64,000 bases of DNA from Liolophura sinensis (GCF_032854445.1 NC_088298.1:19863295-19927294), one strand, 5' to 3'; shown: positions 1-39,345, numbered from the stretch's first letter. Program-made: numbers and translations. Notes: generated from the sequence alone by a model not told the origin.

Positions 1-686
1 CAGGTATGAAAGGTTTAAAGGGGCTGAACTTTCGCTACGCTAAACCATTGATCAGTGTAACTTCCACCAGGGCCGATTTCGCACTCCCCTCGCTGAAATT
101 ACTGTTGTTACAACCCGATTTCTTTCACCACCTATTTGACGTGCAACTGTAGAATTTGCAGCGCCTGTGTAATTGTTCTTACGTGGTAAATACTATAGGA
201 AACCACTTACCTTAAAATCGTGTCACTCCCAGATCGTATTCCTAAATCCCGCACAGTTGTCTAACCTGAAACACGCGGAAGGATACACCGGCTGCAGTGG
301 TGAGGCTCACCTTGTTCCCATACGCCCCATCACAATCCACTGTGCGCGGCCATTAAAGATTTTATCCACCGATTTCACATCGAAGAAAGTTTGATTTGCC
401 ACTAGTAAACTAATACGTCATGTCATATGTATATTATAGGCTCTGTATGTTATAAGTTACAGCTTGCAAACTATGTCAGATTTGTTCATTAAAATCATTG
501 TTCATTAAAATCGTATGTTACCGCCATCGTAAACCTGTCCAATGCCATGCGTGGTGTCATGCCAGCGTTTGCGAGTGAGACAGCATTATGTAGGCTTAAC
601 TATATACCTATTTAGGCACACCGAGCACCTGCCTGCATCCATTGTCTGGTGTAAATCCTAGATGGCACGTACACACACGCATATAA
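1..686. other. Intergenic, no gene recognised
   Basis: No exon with conserved coding sequence was recognised on either strand. The stretch is AT-rich, with a few short direct repeats such as two copies of 'gttcattaaaatc' near 485-515. A fragment near 545-575 resembles the body of the molluscan SINEs seen elsewhere in the window. Confidence 0.4.
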
Positions 687-925
687 TACTCAAAAAATTA
701 ATCTGTAGCAGAAAGTCTGTTACAAAACCTGAGTGATGCCAGAATGTGTTCTGTTACTATAACAAAATATTCTGTCCTGTTAACTATAATATCATGTCAG
801 TCCTACAGAATCTTTATGGTGAATTAATAGAATGTGTGTGTTATATTTAACAGAACAATACGTTCTATTATCATTCAGACAACAGACTTTCTGTTAAAAT
901 TAACAGATTAAATTTTGGAGTGTAC
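687..925. mobile_element. MITE-like inverted-repeat element, family A copy 1
   Basis: The two ends are inverted copies of each other. The left end carries 'ttaatctgt', 'agaaagtctgtt' and 'tgagtgatgccagaat'. The right end carries the complements of the same words, 'attctgttaaaattaacagatt' being split between arms, with 'atcattcagacaacagactt'. No ORF of transposase size lies inside, so it would be non-autonomous. A second copy lies at 4366-4605. Confidence 0.6.
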
Positions 926-1244
926 CAAACAAAAAGTCTCCCAAAAATATTTATGTCTACAATTCACAGCAAAAAAAATTGGGTTACGTTTTATCCTTCG
1001 CGAGATTGCGTCTCAAGATGCATGCATCACAGAATGCAAGCCTTTTTCTGAGTGTAGGTTGAGCCCGAGAAGCCTAGTTTACCTATGATGCTATATATCG
1101 ACTTTTTGTATCCATGTAAATGCCACCTTTATTTCATTGATGTTCAAAGCTTTGCTGAAGAATTTTGCCCTATTCATAACAGGACGTCAGTCAGATCTGT
1201 GTGATGTCATGCATATGGATGGACGAATGGGAGAAGCCGGGGTG

Positions 1245-1606
1245 AATCACCGCCCTTCGCCTGCAGACAGGCCTATATCTGGTAACCGCCCTTCACCATC
1301 TGGTAGGTCTGTCTAGGCCTATATCTGGTAACCGATCTTCGCCATCAGACAAGCCCGTCTACACCTATATCTGGTAACCGCCCTTCACCTGCGTAGAGGC
1401 CTGTCTAGGCCTATATCTGGTAACCGGCCTTCACCACCAGACAGGCCTGTCTAGGCCTATATCTGGTAACCGGCCTTCACCACCAGACAGGCCTGTCTAG
1501 GCCTATATCTGGTAACCGCCCTTCACCATCAGACAGGCCTGTCTAGGCCTATATCTGGTAACCGCCCTTCACCACCAGACAGGCCTGTCTAGGCCTACAT
1601 CTGGAA
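1245..1606. repeat. 46-bp minisatellite, about 8 copies
   Basis: The word 'atctggtaacc' recurs at a steady spacing of 46 bases (one of 47) from about 1275 to 1601. Each unit also contains the palindrome-like 'cagacaggcctgtctaggcc'. Copies near 1420-1600 are nearly identical and the outer ones diverge, as expected for homogenisation from the centre. Confidence 0.9.
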
Positions 1607-2530
1607 AATCCATTAAAGGATACGTGAAATGCTGCATTTTTACTTATTAATGTGGAATTTAGGATGTGATCTTAACATATAAAAGCACAAAGTGACATCA
1701 CATAAGAAGGTTTTTGCCATGAACTTGATAAATGCAGTCTGCTAAACTACTACACTGAAATGCACAGACATACTTGTTCTATAAATGCATTCGGTGAACA
1801 GACCCTAAAGCAAATTATTTCCTAATGGATATATCCTTCCTTGGTGAAAACACTACTATGTAAAGGGAGCATCTAGGCATCATTCATTGTTTTGATGATG
1901 ACTCCGAATCTTTCAAGTTGACATTGCGAGAAGATTAGGTTCGTGGAACATTCTACGACGAGCGGTGGACATCAGGACACATCAGGCAACAGAACTGGAA
2001 CATGGACAAATCAGAAAAATGTAACATGAATGCTTGTTCAGTAGCATTTTCAAAAGACTTGACAAAAACATGACTTTAGTATCCAAAGGTGCATGCTATT
2101 AACCTGTCACTATCACTTGTAGAAGATTTTCCAGGGATACACTAATTACTTCGAGAGCACCCAGAACATTGTTTGAAAGGTTTCGTGATGTTTGCTCTTT
2201 TTTTTATGATGATGAAATTGTGAGTGCACATTATTCCAGCAATAACACAAGGACGTCTCAAGGATTAACATGCAGATGCAGTTATTCTCTAATGAACGAA
2301 AACAAACGACCCTCCTATCCAGTTTGCTTAGCTTGATGCACATGGCAGCATGTTTAGAACAGCTTGACAAAAGATTTTTTGCCCTACACAAGACGAACCT
2401 TGGTGTTATAGTCGTGCATTAGAAGCTATAGACTGTACACGAATGAAGAGGAGTCCTTCCTCCAGAAACAGCGGCTTTAAGCCATAATCGTTCATGCATT
2501 CTTCCAGAGATAGAACAGCACTGTCAGAAT
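1607..2530. other. Intergenic, nothing recognised
   Basis: AT-rich sequence with only short spurious ORFs. No conserved exon, repeat family or RNA gene was recognised. Confidence 0.4.
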
Positions 2531-2532
2531 TT

Positions 2533-3330
2533 TAGGGTCCGCTCGACCCAATTTTTTCAGTGTCGCAGGCAAACTGACCCTGAAATATAGGATTGGAAAA
2601 TAAGGGTCGAATTGTTTGGCGCTAACAACAAGGATTATTGTTCTAAACAAGACAGATTTTTAGGGTTGAAACACTGACCCTATATATTAGGGACCCTCAT
2701 TTTAGGGTTGCAAACACAGCCAAGTTTTTCCATTTGACTCTTACATTAGTAAATCAGAAATGACACCAACAGCACAGTTGGTAGAGCGTCCGCTTCGGAA
2801 GCGGTAGATCCAGGGTCAATCAGGGTCGAGTCACACCTAAGACCCTAAAAAGAGGCAGTTGTAACTTCCTGGCTTGGCCTTCAGCATGAAGGGGGTAGTG
2901 CAACGACTGGCTATCAGTATAATGGCTCGTGCCGGGTGGCTTACTTGCCTTCGTTAGATCGTCTCAGTGAAACAGCACTAGATAAAAGAGCGGTGGAAAT
3001 TCGTCCTGCAACAAGGAGGCACATTACATACACTCTGAGGATTCTTTCGTCGTCTATATGACTGAATAATTAAGTACGACGTTAAACCCCAAGCACTCAC
3101 TGGCTCACTCACTCTAATATAATGGTGCCGAGTAACCCTAGATTTTAGGATTATGTCACCCTTATTCATGGGGTAGATCAACCCTGATTTTTAGGGTCGC
3201 GCGACCCTAAATTATGGGGTTTGATAAGTGACCCTAATATTTGGAGTTGGTCATGTCTATACCCTGAATATCAGGGTCACATCTGACCCTAGTTTTTCTG
3301 TTAGTTTTGACCCTTTTCTCATAACAGTGA
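2533..3330. repeat. Region dense in gaccctaa/ttagggtc words flanking a SINE
   Basis: Words of the type 'gaccctaa' and 'tttagggt' occur many times on both strands on either side of the SINE at 2755-3117, for example 'gaccctatatattagggaccctcattttagggttg' split across 2682-2710. They are spaced irregularly by tens of bases, so this is not a telomeric array. An old inverted-repeat element interrupted by the SINE is one reading. Confidence 0.45.
2755..3117 (+). mobile_element. tRNA-derived SINE, family B, nearly full length
   Basis: The 5' head resembles a tRNA: 'cagttggtagagcgtccgc' fits an A box and 'tccagggtcaatc' a degraded B box. The body contains 'gaaacagcactagataaaagagcggtgg' (in two parts) and the element ends in 'cgttaaaccccaagcactc' followed by a ctcact-rich tail. 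The same body and tail recur at 16039-16350, 19135-19296 and 36677-36862, and the tail alone five times in the 23-bp array. Confidence 0.75.
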
Positions 3331-4365
3331 TGAGAGGAAAAGAAACAGACTCTAGGGGTTAATGAAAATGCACAATGAAAAACCCTTCTTATTACGAGTA
3401 TTATCCTTCTGAATCAAAAAGTGCTGTATCGGGCAGATTTACATGTAGCATCAAAGTCAAAACGTCCACAAACAATCAAAACCTCGCCACGATATTGCTG
3501 ACAAATTGCATATGTGGCGTTAAGCCATGATCATTCATTCATATTTCGAAGAGAGTTTGATGAATCACTTGTTTTTTCGGATAGGAAAAGTCTTTTCTAT
3601 CCAGACAGTTTGACCTTACAACGAACCAATGACGGCCAACACCAAAGGTGCCATAATTAAACCCACCATGCAATTCGGACATCAAATTAACGAGCAAGAT
3701 GTTAGTTAAACTTCCATGGCACCCGCTGACAGATAAATGAGAGTGTGTTCCTCAAAGTGTGAAAGAATCAAAAGTCTTGCAGTTTCCTTTGATGTTTGGG
3801 GTCATAGAAAGACCCCTACCAGTGATCTTTAAAACTTGAAATCAACAGTTAATTGTTAACACAACCACGATAAAATACCATAAAACTAAAGACATGAACT
3901 AAAGACTTGTACTAACCTAAAAAAAGCAAGGAGATTTGGCCACCGTTGGTGGTACCAATATGTGAAATTTTGGGCCTTGGCCTATGGACTATATCCCGCA
4001 TGCTGTTGTGACGTCAAACTGAATGCTGAAAATTGTCAAAACACCTTTATATTCATAGAATAGAGGGATTGTTGAGAAATGTAAAATTTATATGCCTTAA
4101 AATTGAAAAAAAATCTCTTTGTTTTGGCATATCTTTCTTCATTTTCCATATTGGTCTTGTTATAGTATCTTTTCGTGTATCCGTTAATACTGCATGCATG
4201 CTTGGAGGTTTGCATCTTGCTGGCAGGAAGATTGATCTTGTGTGTTATTGCTTTAATTACAGTGTAATGTCTATAGGAGTATAAGTTTTTGTGTCCTACA
4301 TCTGTTAAGTCGTCTCCAGCTTAAATACATAGAACATCATCTACCATGTAAACGGTCAAAGAATT
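3331..4365. other. Intergenic, nothing recognised
   Basis: AT-rich sequence. The 83-codon ORF at 4033-4284 has no recognised similarity and an amino-acid mix expected from random AT-rich DNA. Confidence 0.4.
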
Positions 4366-4605
4366 AAGCTGTTAAATTTATCAGAAAGCCTGGTATCTGA
4401 AGTGATACTACAGTGTATTCTGTTATTGCAGCAGATTGTTGAGTTAAATATACATGTAACACTCATATTCTATTAATTCAACATTCTATTCAGACTAACA
4501 GGATACAATATGTTGAATGTGACACAGTACTTTGTTACAATAACAGAGTACATTCTACCATCACTCAGGCAAAAGACGTGACAATGGCACTATAAATTTT
4601 GAAAC
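4366..4605. mobile_element. MITE-like inverted-repeat element, family A copy 2
   Basis: The arms match family A at 687-925: 'gaagtgatactacagtgtattctgttattg' at the left (in two parts) pairs with 'caataacagagtacattctaccatcactcagg' at the right. It has no internal coding capacity. Confidence 0.55.
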
Positions 4606-4727
4606 TGAGACAGATTTGTCTTACATGATAAACGTTTTATTAACTTTAGGTTCGCATTAACAAAATCATATTTCAAATTGTATGGATCTAATTCAATAAG
4701 GTGAACATAGGTACAGCCATTAGAGGG

Positions 4728-4935
4728 GCCTCCGTGGCTCAGTTTTTGGTGAGCTAGCGCAGCGTAATGACCCAGGAGCCTCTCACCAATGCTCAAGTCC
4801 AGGCTCATGCTGGCTTCCTCTCCGGCAGGGTCTTTCAGCAAACTTGCGGATGGCTCTGTCCGGTTTCGTCCCACCGTGGTGCTGGCCGCCATGGTATAAG
4901 TGAAATATTCCTGAGTAGGCGTGTAACACCACTGT
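4728..4935 (+). mobile_element. tRNA-derived SINE, family A
   Basis: The element starts 'ggggcctccgtggctcag', has an A-box-like 'tggtgagctagcgcagcg' and a B-box-like 'gctcaagtccagg', and continues through the characteristic 'gctggcttcctctc' and 'gtataagtgaaatattcctg'. The 3' A-rich tail is missing. This family is the most frequent interspersed repeat in the window, with about twenty copies in both orientations. Confidence 0.8.
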
Positions 4936-4944
4936 GTGCTTTTT

Positions 4945-5170
4945 AACTGACCTGTTTGTTGGCCTAATGATTAGAGCATCCGCCTCGAAGTCAGCAGAAC
5001 TGGGATCAAACCATAATCGGGATTTAGAAAATGGCACGTGTTGCTGCATCGGTTGGTGCTCTACTCTGAGGGGTAAAAGCAAGGAAACAAGACTTGTTGG
5101 CCCTGTCTCAGTACATTATGTCAGATGGGGTGTCATGCCTGGTGTCTTCGACATGATACGTCAATAACGA
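4945..5170 (+). mobile_element. tRNA-derived SINE related to family B
   Basis: A tRNA-like head 'ttggcctaatgattagagca' with 'actgggatcaaacc' as the B-box equivalent is followed by a body ending in 'gtgtcatgcctggtgtcttc'. That body motif is shared with the family B copy at 36677-36862. It lies directly downstream of a family A copy. Confidence 0.6.
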
Positions 5171-5431
5171 TACCAATAGTGCGACTTAAAACCAAAAAAC
5201 AAACTCTTTTAAACTACACATTTTCACTATAACATAGGTCAAAGTCTCAGGATTCCCCGACCGTTTCATTAAACACCTTGCCAGGTACAAAAGTAGAAAT
5301 TAATGAGTAAAACAAAACTTGTTATCCTATATGGTCCTAAATTAAATTTCCAGCTAAGAAGGCATAAACACAGTCAGTTCATACTGATAACCAGAATAAT
5401 TTACCGCAGTCAAATACAGGTAAAATTTATT

Positions 5432-5705
5432 TTATTTATTTATTTGAATGGTGTTTTACGTCGTGCTCAAGAGTATTTCACGTATACAACGGCGGTCAGC
5501 CTTATGGTGGGAAGAAACTGGGCAGAAAACAGGGGGAAGCCCACAACTCGTGACCATCTGCAGGTTGCTGACAGACCTTCCAAAGCATGGTCGTAGAAGC
5601 AGCCAGCATGAGCTGGACTTGAACTCACATCGACGGCATTGTGAGAGGCTATTGGGTAGTTGCACCGCGATGGCGTGCTAACACCTTAGCCACAGAGCCC
5701 CAATC
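5432..5705 (-). mobile_element. tRNA-derived SINE, family A, near full length
   Basis: On the minus strand this reads from the 'ggggctctgtggctaagg' head through a B-box-like 'gagttcaagtccagc' to the A-rich 3' tail, seen on the plus strand as 'tttatttatttatttga'. The small ORFs overlapping it are translations of the SINE. Confidence 0.8.
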
Positions 5706-5709
5706 CACA

Positions 5710-6560
5710 GATAAAATTTAAGAAAACTTTCTTTAATTACCCCGCGTTTACCCCTCCGGCATATTTGTGCGGAGGGAGGGAAATAGAATAGCTCAATAGT
5801 CTCTAGGATGACCGATCAAGATTGATCAGGCTTATAGAGTGTAACAGGTGCTTTCTGTAACACATAGAGCCCCAAATAAAACTTGAAGGGAAATTAAAGG
5901 CATTATCGGGTCTAGTTCAAAGTGATTACCCCGGGGGATGGAAGCGGGTGCCAGTGAGGGAGATAACCATATCATGGAATATTCTGTCTCCATGGGGTTG
6001 TATACGTAGCTCTTTGGCTATAAGGAATCTGAGATGACGTGACAGATGTTGTGAAGGATCCCCCCCCCTCCTCCCAACTCTATCCCCGCCTTAATTCCCA
6101 CCGTCCTCATGCATGGTTGAGTAAAATTCAAATGAGAAAACATATACATGTATGCGACGTTTGTCATTTGGGTTCTTTATTGTTTTAAAATTTCTGATTT
6201 ATAAGTTGTATCTTTTAGTTGTATTAATTTAACAAAAAAAATTACAAAACAAAGAAATATTTTATTTGAAATACAGCTCGCTGCACTTTTTTTCTATCTA
6301 AAGACATCTTTTTGCGGTTCCCAAAAAAAATCAGCCTGTATGGTATGTAAGCGATATATGATCCCTGAATTTATCTGTATTTTTTTTTTTTTTAACGCTA
6401 CGGAAATACGTTTAACCAGGAAGGAATGCGTTTTATGGTATGTATTAAAAACAAACAAATAACTCGATTTTCTGAGAACATTCTACAAAGACCAATGCTT
6501 TCAGAGACTGGCGACGTGTACAGCTGGAGTTACCAGCAGAGTTACCACCCCCTGTGAACA
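5710..6560. other. Upstream flank of SEC61B
   Basis: No exon was recognised. There is a pyrimidine-rich stretch near 6058-6090 and a poly-T run near 6380-6392. The part nearest SEC61B presumably contains promoter-proximal elements, but none was identified with confidence apart from the TATA box listed separately. Confidence 0.35.
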
Positions 6561-6568
6561 GGTGCTCA

Positions 6569-6611
6569 TATATAGAGGGCGCTATCACACGAACACGTCA
6601 CAGCTCTTTCC
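6569..6611 (+). promoter_or_regulatory. SEC61B: SEC61B core promoter: TATA box and pyrimidine tract
   Basis: 'tatatag' begins at 6569. About 30 bases further on lies 'ctctttcc' (6604-6611), a C followed by pyrimidines, as in the transcription start of 5'-TOP mRNAs. A start there would give a 5' UTR of about 30 nt before the ATG at 6637. The spacing is what a TATA-directed start would give. The start itself is inferred, not observed. Confidence 0.45.
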
Positions 6612-6636
6612 AGTCCAGGATCTCAAACGACACAAA

Positions 6637-9303
<2,667 letters not shown>

Positions 9304-10989
9304 ACACTCGCAACGAATATAGGCCAAATATTTTAAGGACACATTACGAGGACATTTATAACCATGTGCTCAGATATTTTGGGGGTGGACATAACTGGAT
9401 CGTTTCTGATGAACCCATCTTAAGATTCTAAAGATCATTCTCCAGGAAATATCAAGAATTTTGGAAGCATGGTCATGAATTCTGCACACAGACTCATGGA
9501 GCATGACCTCAGGCCTTTTCATGTATGGATGTTGTCTGGAAGAAGAGCTGCAAAAAATGTTTTTATTTGAAGTTTTATGGAAATGTGAACCCAGAAACTG
9601 TATCAGTTTAGATCCAAAGTTTAATACTATCATTATTATTTCATGTGAATTCATGACGAGTATTTGTTTTAACACTCATCAGTAATGATTCTGATATGAG
9701 TGGAGAAATTGTGCTGAGTGCAGAAGTAAATTTGAATATTTGATGACTGAGAGTTGTGTAAAAGTGATCTTGTCTATCAAGTATCACTGGTATTAAATTT
9801 ACCAAGTGTGAATTTATCATTTCAGGAAATCATCATCTAATCTCAGTGCAGAAGTACATATAAATGCATGTACATAGTTCTTGTCTTGAATGCTATTTAA
9901 AGATGTGTTCAGATTCTGCTTGAAACTGCACTTAAATTTAAATTTATTCTGGTCATTATTACACGTTGGAATTAAAAATCATTCGTGTACATTATGTAAG
10001 AATTTGTAACATCTTGGGCATAAATTGATCTTCGTGTTTACATTCTACTTGATGTTGTACATGTCACCTGAAACCAAGACTGCGGCTCATTTGAATAAGG
10101 CATAACTTATATATTCGAAGTTACAAATGTATAAACTGCTAAACAGATTGCTGAAGAGAATCTGTCAATTTATAGAGAAAAACAAGAAAGTGATTTTAAT
10201 TTTAAAGAACAATGTTTTTTGTTTTGTGGAGTTTTTGTGTGACGAGACACTGACAGGGGAAGCAAAATGTATAGCTTAGTATATAAACCAGTGGTTTCGA
10301 GGGCATATGTTCAGAACAGATGGCATGGTGCCAGACAAACAGAAAGTCATGGACATTGATAAAATATGCTATGCTACAACATTGCACTTTTCGGCAAGAG
10401 ACCAAACCCTGAGATCAGAAAGTGATCTTAGACTCTATTCAAAATTTCAAATCACATTAAAATTATTGTTTCTCATATTACATATCAAATTACTTGACAA
10501 CGTAAATTCTGGGGAAGTTATAGTACAAACACATTTCAGGTAAAACAATGGAAGGGGAAAGTACAAAATTTAATGATTGAAGTTTTGACTTAAGTCTAAG
10601 AACGTTTCAGGTTCCCGGGCTTAACTCGACTCTATTTTATCTAAGTTTTTAATTTTCGGCTTGAAACATTCTTGAGCAAATGAAAAGTTTCATGTGTTAC
10701 ATTGATTCATTTAAAATGCCTGAAATTTGCTGATTGAGGATTACACTGCTTGCAAAGTTAGCCAGGGGAAGAAATCCCATCTTTCTCACTTGTTCAAGCC
10801 TTTGACCAGTTGGGTGGCGTGCAGAAATCTGGTTTGACTAAATTCATGATTGTCTACAACTTAACGAGAAGATGGAGTATCTCAGGTGGATGATGTATTA
10901 GATGTAGTGGTTTCCTGATGGACCCTGTTTCCCCCATCGACTAGGTGGTTTCTCCCAATGAACTTAGTTTCCCATGCACTTAATGGGTC
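9304..10989. other. SEC61B 3' flank and intergenic DNA
   Basis: The first several hundred bases presumably hold the SEC61B 3' UTR. No clear AATAAA was found there; the variant attaaa occurs near 9792 and 9969. No conserved exon was recognised up to the minisatellite. Confidence 0.35.
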
Positions 10990-11345
10990 ACTTGGTGATT
11001 CTCCAGTCACTTGGAGGTTCCCCAGTCACTTGGAGGTTCCCCGGTCACTTGGTTGTTCTCCTGTCACTTGGAGGTTCCCCAGTCACTTTGAGGTTCCCCG
11101 GTCACTTGGTTGTTCTCCAGTCACTTGGAGGTTCCCCAGTCACTTGGAGGTTCCCTGGTCACTTGATGATTCACCAGTCACTTGGTGATTCTCCAGTCAC
11201 TTGGGGGTTCCCGAGTCACTTGGAGATTCCCCAGTCAGTTGGTGGTTCTCCAGTCACAAGGAGGTTCCCCAGTCATGTGGTTCCCCGGTTACATAGTGGT
11301 TCCCAAGTCACATGGTGGTTTTCCACTCACTTGAAGGTTTCAACA
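10990..11345. repeat. 19-bp minisatellite, about 18 copies
   Basis: The unit 'ccagtcacttggaggttcc' is repeated head to tail with variants such as 'ccggtcacttggttgttct'. Because 19 is not a multiple of three, the overlapping ORFs cycle through a 19-residue peptide (ending SHLEVP). They are artefacts of the array, not genes. Confidence 0.9.
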
Positions 11346-12189
11346 TGACCTTTGTGGTTTCGTCATGGATTGTGTGGTTGACTCTGGCTCTATGCCGTAT
11401 TTCGTTTGCAGAAGTTATACAGAATACACCGGAATGTTTATTATTTTGAGAACACAGTGCTGGACTGGAGGTTGGAATTGTTCAAATCTTGTGACAGAGA
11501 ACCTCTTCATTTGTTTTGACTGAGGGTGTAATCTCGGTCAACATTGGTTCGTTCAAATCACTATGGGTATGTCCTTGTTCATGACAGGACCAAATGCTGA
11601 CATTAATGGTGCTGCCTCACTAAAACGCCATGCTGAAGACAACAGACATGGCACCCATAACTAGTTGCATTATATTGACACTGGTCCCACCAGCAGTTGA
11701 CCTATTCCTCTGAGGCTGAGCGCCAAGGTTACCAGCGTTTGTGTTTTATGTTTGACTTGATTCAGGATTGAACCCAGGACTTACCACTTGCAAGGCATAT
11801 GACTCTGGCTTTCACATTAATTGTGATGATTCCATTAACACCTATTGGGCAACATCTATTTTGTGTCTTGCAGGAAAGCCGATACTAAAGAATATAACTG
11901 AAAATTCATCCTTTTACTTTTTTTTCGATCTCCATGTTTTGGTGATATTCTTTTTTTTAACCAGGCTTTCTGATTGTAGAAGCATGTCTTCATGTAGGCA
12001 GGATAGTCCACTTTTCCCATATATTAGATGACATTCAAATTTTTCATTATAGTCTTTTACCCTTTTGCCTGTAACGCAATTAAAATTGCTATGGTTTTTC
12101 ATGTATATTACAGCTGGAAACTGAATCATGCTGCTAAAGTATTGTCCTGTCACCTCTAGTCAACGAGGTGAAATGGTCACAAGGCAAAT
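11346..12189. other. Intergenic, nothing recognised
   Basis: No conserved coding segment was recognised. A weakly SINE-like stretch near 11600-11800 contains 'tgattcaggattgaacccagg', similar to the start of the minus-strand family B copy near 16300, but it is too degraded to delimit. Confidence 0.35.
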
Positions 12190-12465
12190 TTTATTTATTT
12201 ATTTTATGTGATTGATGGTTTTTGCTGTGCTCAAGAATATATCTCTTATATGATGGCAGCCAGTATTATGGTAGGAGGAAACCAAGCAGAGCCTGGGGGA
12301 ACCCATGGCCATCTGCAGGTTGCGTTAAGACCTTCACACAGACAGCCGGAGAGGAAGCCAGCATGAGGTGGACTTGAACTCGCATCGACTGCATTGGTGA
12401 GAGGCTCCTGGGTCATTGCGCCTCGCTGGCATGCTAATCTCCTCGACCATGGAGGCCCCCACAAG
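12190..12465 (-). mobile_element. tRNA-derived SINE, family A, near full length
   Basis: On the minus strand it runs from 'ggggcctccatggtcgagg' through a B-box-like 'gagttcaagtccacc' to the tail, seen on the plus strand as 'ttttatttatttatttta'. Overlapping ORFs are SINE translations. Confidence 0.8.
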
Positions 12466-13374
12466 ATAAATTTTAAGGTTATCCCATAAACCTGATAGTG
12501 ATGTGTGCCTAGTAAGATGAGATTATCATGTCGTGAAGACTTGGGCCATGTAGTTCAGACATAGGCTATAACCGTCAAGTAATGATACTAGTTATTCTGG
12601 AAATAAGAAAATCTTTATCCTGTGTTGTGTGGATTTGGTCTTGTGTGATCTTTTGATTAAATATGAACGCTCTAAACCACTTGGCTACAACCTGCTCTTG
12701 CTAAAGTCACATGTTCGAATCTGTCAACTGCTTGTCTGATTAGGTCATTTAGTGTGTGTGAGAAATTCTTCAGTGTGGCATTAAAAAGCAATCAAATATA
12801 AATAATTATTATAGTGTTAAATTGCTCTTAAATTTTTCCACAATTCTAGGGCTAGCCTCAGGATAGTTGCACATGTAGCTGTGGCTCAACTGGTCTGGTG
12901 ATGTACTAACATAAAACGCACTGCAGACTTCGTACATTAGTACATTGTTAAATCAGATGTCAGCTTCATTCGTGGAGCAAGCCTTAGAAATGTGTAACAG
13001 TTCTGCTTTTAGATTAAAGAACTTTTGTGGACTATACAAGTGTATACCTTAATTATCAGCTAAGCAGAAAATGCCCGACACAAAGATCAAAGATTGTTAC
13101 ATAAGATCAAACGTACGTAAGTGCGAAAAAAAGGGGGGTTCGAATCCAGCACTCATCTGATACAGTTTTTGGCCCACGAAAATAAGTCTAGTGAGTGTTA
13201 TGCGCCTAGTATATTAATGAATTTAGTGTTATCATGACACAAACTATTCAAACAAGCTGGTTTCAATGAAAAGTTGGTAATAGATTCGATTCCCATGCGC
13301 CTTACTTTACAGCAGACGAATATCACAACCTAAATAAGAAAACCCGTCAGTGTCAGGAGTTTATGTTACGAACA
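12466..13374. other. Intergenic DNA upstream of BECN1
   Basis: No exon was recognised. The last few hundred bases before 13553 should include the BECN1 promoter and 5' UTR. No TATA box was seen, which is usual for a housekeeping gene. Confidence 0.35.
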
Positions 13375-13387
13375 GCGCCATCTGGCG
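13375..13387. promoter_or_regulatory. Possible CTCF-like site upstream of BECN1
   Basis: The 13-mer 'gcgccatctggcg' lies 166 bases upstream of the BECN1 start codon. It contains gcgccatct, the complement of agatggcgc, close to the core bound by insect CTCF as I remember it, and it is partly palindromic. A single short match may be chance. Confidence 0.25.
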
Positions 13388-13552
13388 AGTGAAATGTAAA
13401 ATAACAACAACAACACTTGCGCATCATCACAAGGGAAAAACAGATAAAGAGCCGTGTTTTCTATGACAGACAACCCAGAACGAATGAAAATGTCGTGAGA
13501 TCGGGTCGTTGGATTAATTGACAGCATAACAGACCACTGTGGTGCGTGAGAG

Positions 13553-38298
<24,746 letters not shown>

Positions 38299-39114
38299 CA
38301 ATGCAGTAATGACAGGCCTACCCTAACTCACCTATAATTTCATGGACTTTTTCACTAAATGCTCTGTTTCGCCTAAAGTTTAGCGTTTTTGAAGTGGCAC
38401 ATTTTGCTCGATTCAGATTTATTCATTCGTGAAATTTCTGATTAATTTATTATGAGAGAAACTTATGTGTAGGCATTAAAAGGGTAATTTTAAAGCCGTT
38501 TTGTGCTTCCGAAAGTGCGTAGTTACGAGCTAAGCAAAGTGTAGTTGTGTTGAAAGGGTGATAAGACAGGGGAAAATCATGTGAAGTGATGTGTGAATTA
38601 CCATAAATGACATGATTTTTTACCAACTTAATACTGCATGGTGATGAGCTGGTGAAAAATATCCCATGAAATTAAAAGGTGTTTTATGATATTTGCATCC
38701 AGCTGACTTAGGTGTCAGGTGTACAAATTTTGAAGAACAAAACTCTGATACAGAAACATATTTTTTTTTTAAATTAAACATCTGGATGATTTTAGACCAG
38801 TGGTGATTATATTAAGCTTATCACTCATTCTTGAAGTTTATTCTACGTGCCCTTGTCATGTACATACAATAATAGGTTTTTTTAGTTTTTTGACGCTCTA
38901 GCACCTCTTAAAAAGTGAGGTCGGAAAGAAGACTGGGTAAATACAAATTTACCTCAAACTGAAACTGTTTGTTAAACCTGTGTAAAAGTCCTAAATATCT
39001 GCCATCTGCTATGCTTGTGTGGCTCTGATTGTGAAATAATTTTAATGTGCATAATAATGCTCAGCCTTTGAAAAAAAATCTATCAGCTTGAAGTGATTTC
39101 TTAAGCTTGGGTGC
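38299..39114 (+). other. BECN1 3' UTR and flank
   Basis: No coding sequence was recognised. A canonical AATAAA was not found; attaaa variants occur near 38475, 38670 and 38772. The mRNA end is therefore not placed. Confidence 0.4.
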
Positions 39115-39345
39115 AGTTTTGCCTCGTGAGGGTTGTGAGGCACCTGTTAAGGTGTAGCGGTTTCCTCTAGCACGGATACAGCTTTGTGCTGTGAGGTTTG
39201 CGAGGCACTTGATAAGGTGTAGCAGTTTCCTCTAGCGTGGATGCAACTTTGCGCTGTGAGGTTTGCGAGGCACCTGTTAAGGTGTAGCGGTTTCCTCTAG
39301 CATGGATGCAGCTTTGCGCTGTGAGGTTTGCTGGGGCATCGTATG
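39115..39345. repeat. 65-bp tandem repeat, about 3.5 copies
   Basis: 'ggtgtagcggtttcctctag' followed by 'atggatgcagctttgcgctg' recurs at 65-base spacing (39151, 39216, 39281). Confidence 0.88.

Noticed and set aside
1-400. Possible end of another gene at the left edge
   Set aside because: No conserved exon, splice-site pair or known protein segment was recognised on either strand.
10958-11348. Two overlapping ORFs with repeated Ser-His-Leu-Glu-Val-Pro
   Set aside because: They come from the 19-bp array. Two frames are open at once, there is no conserved flank, and no splice context was found.
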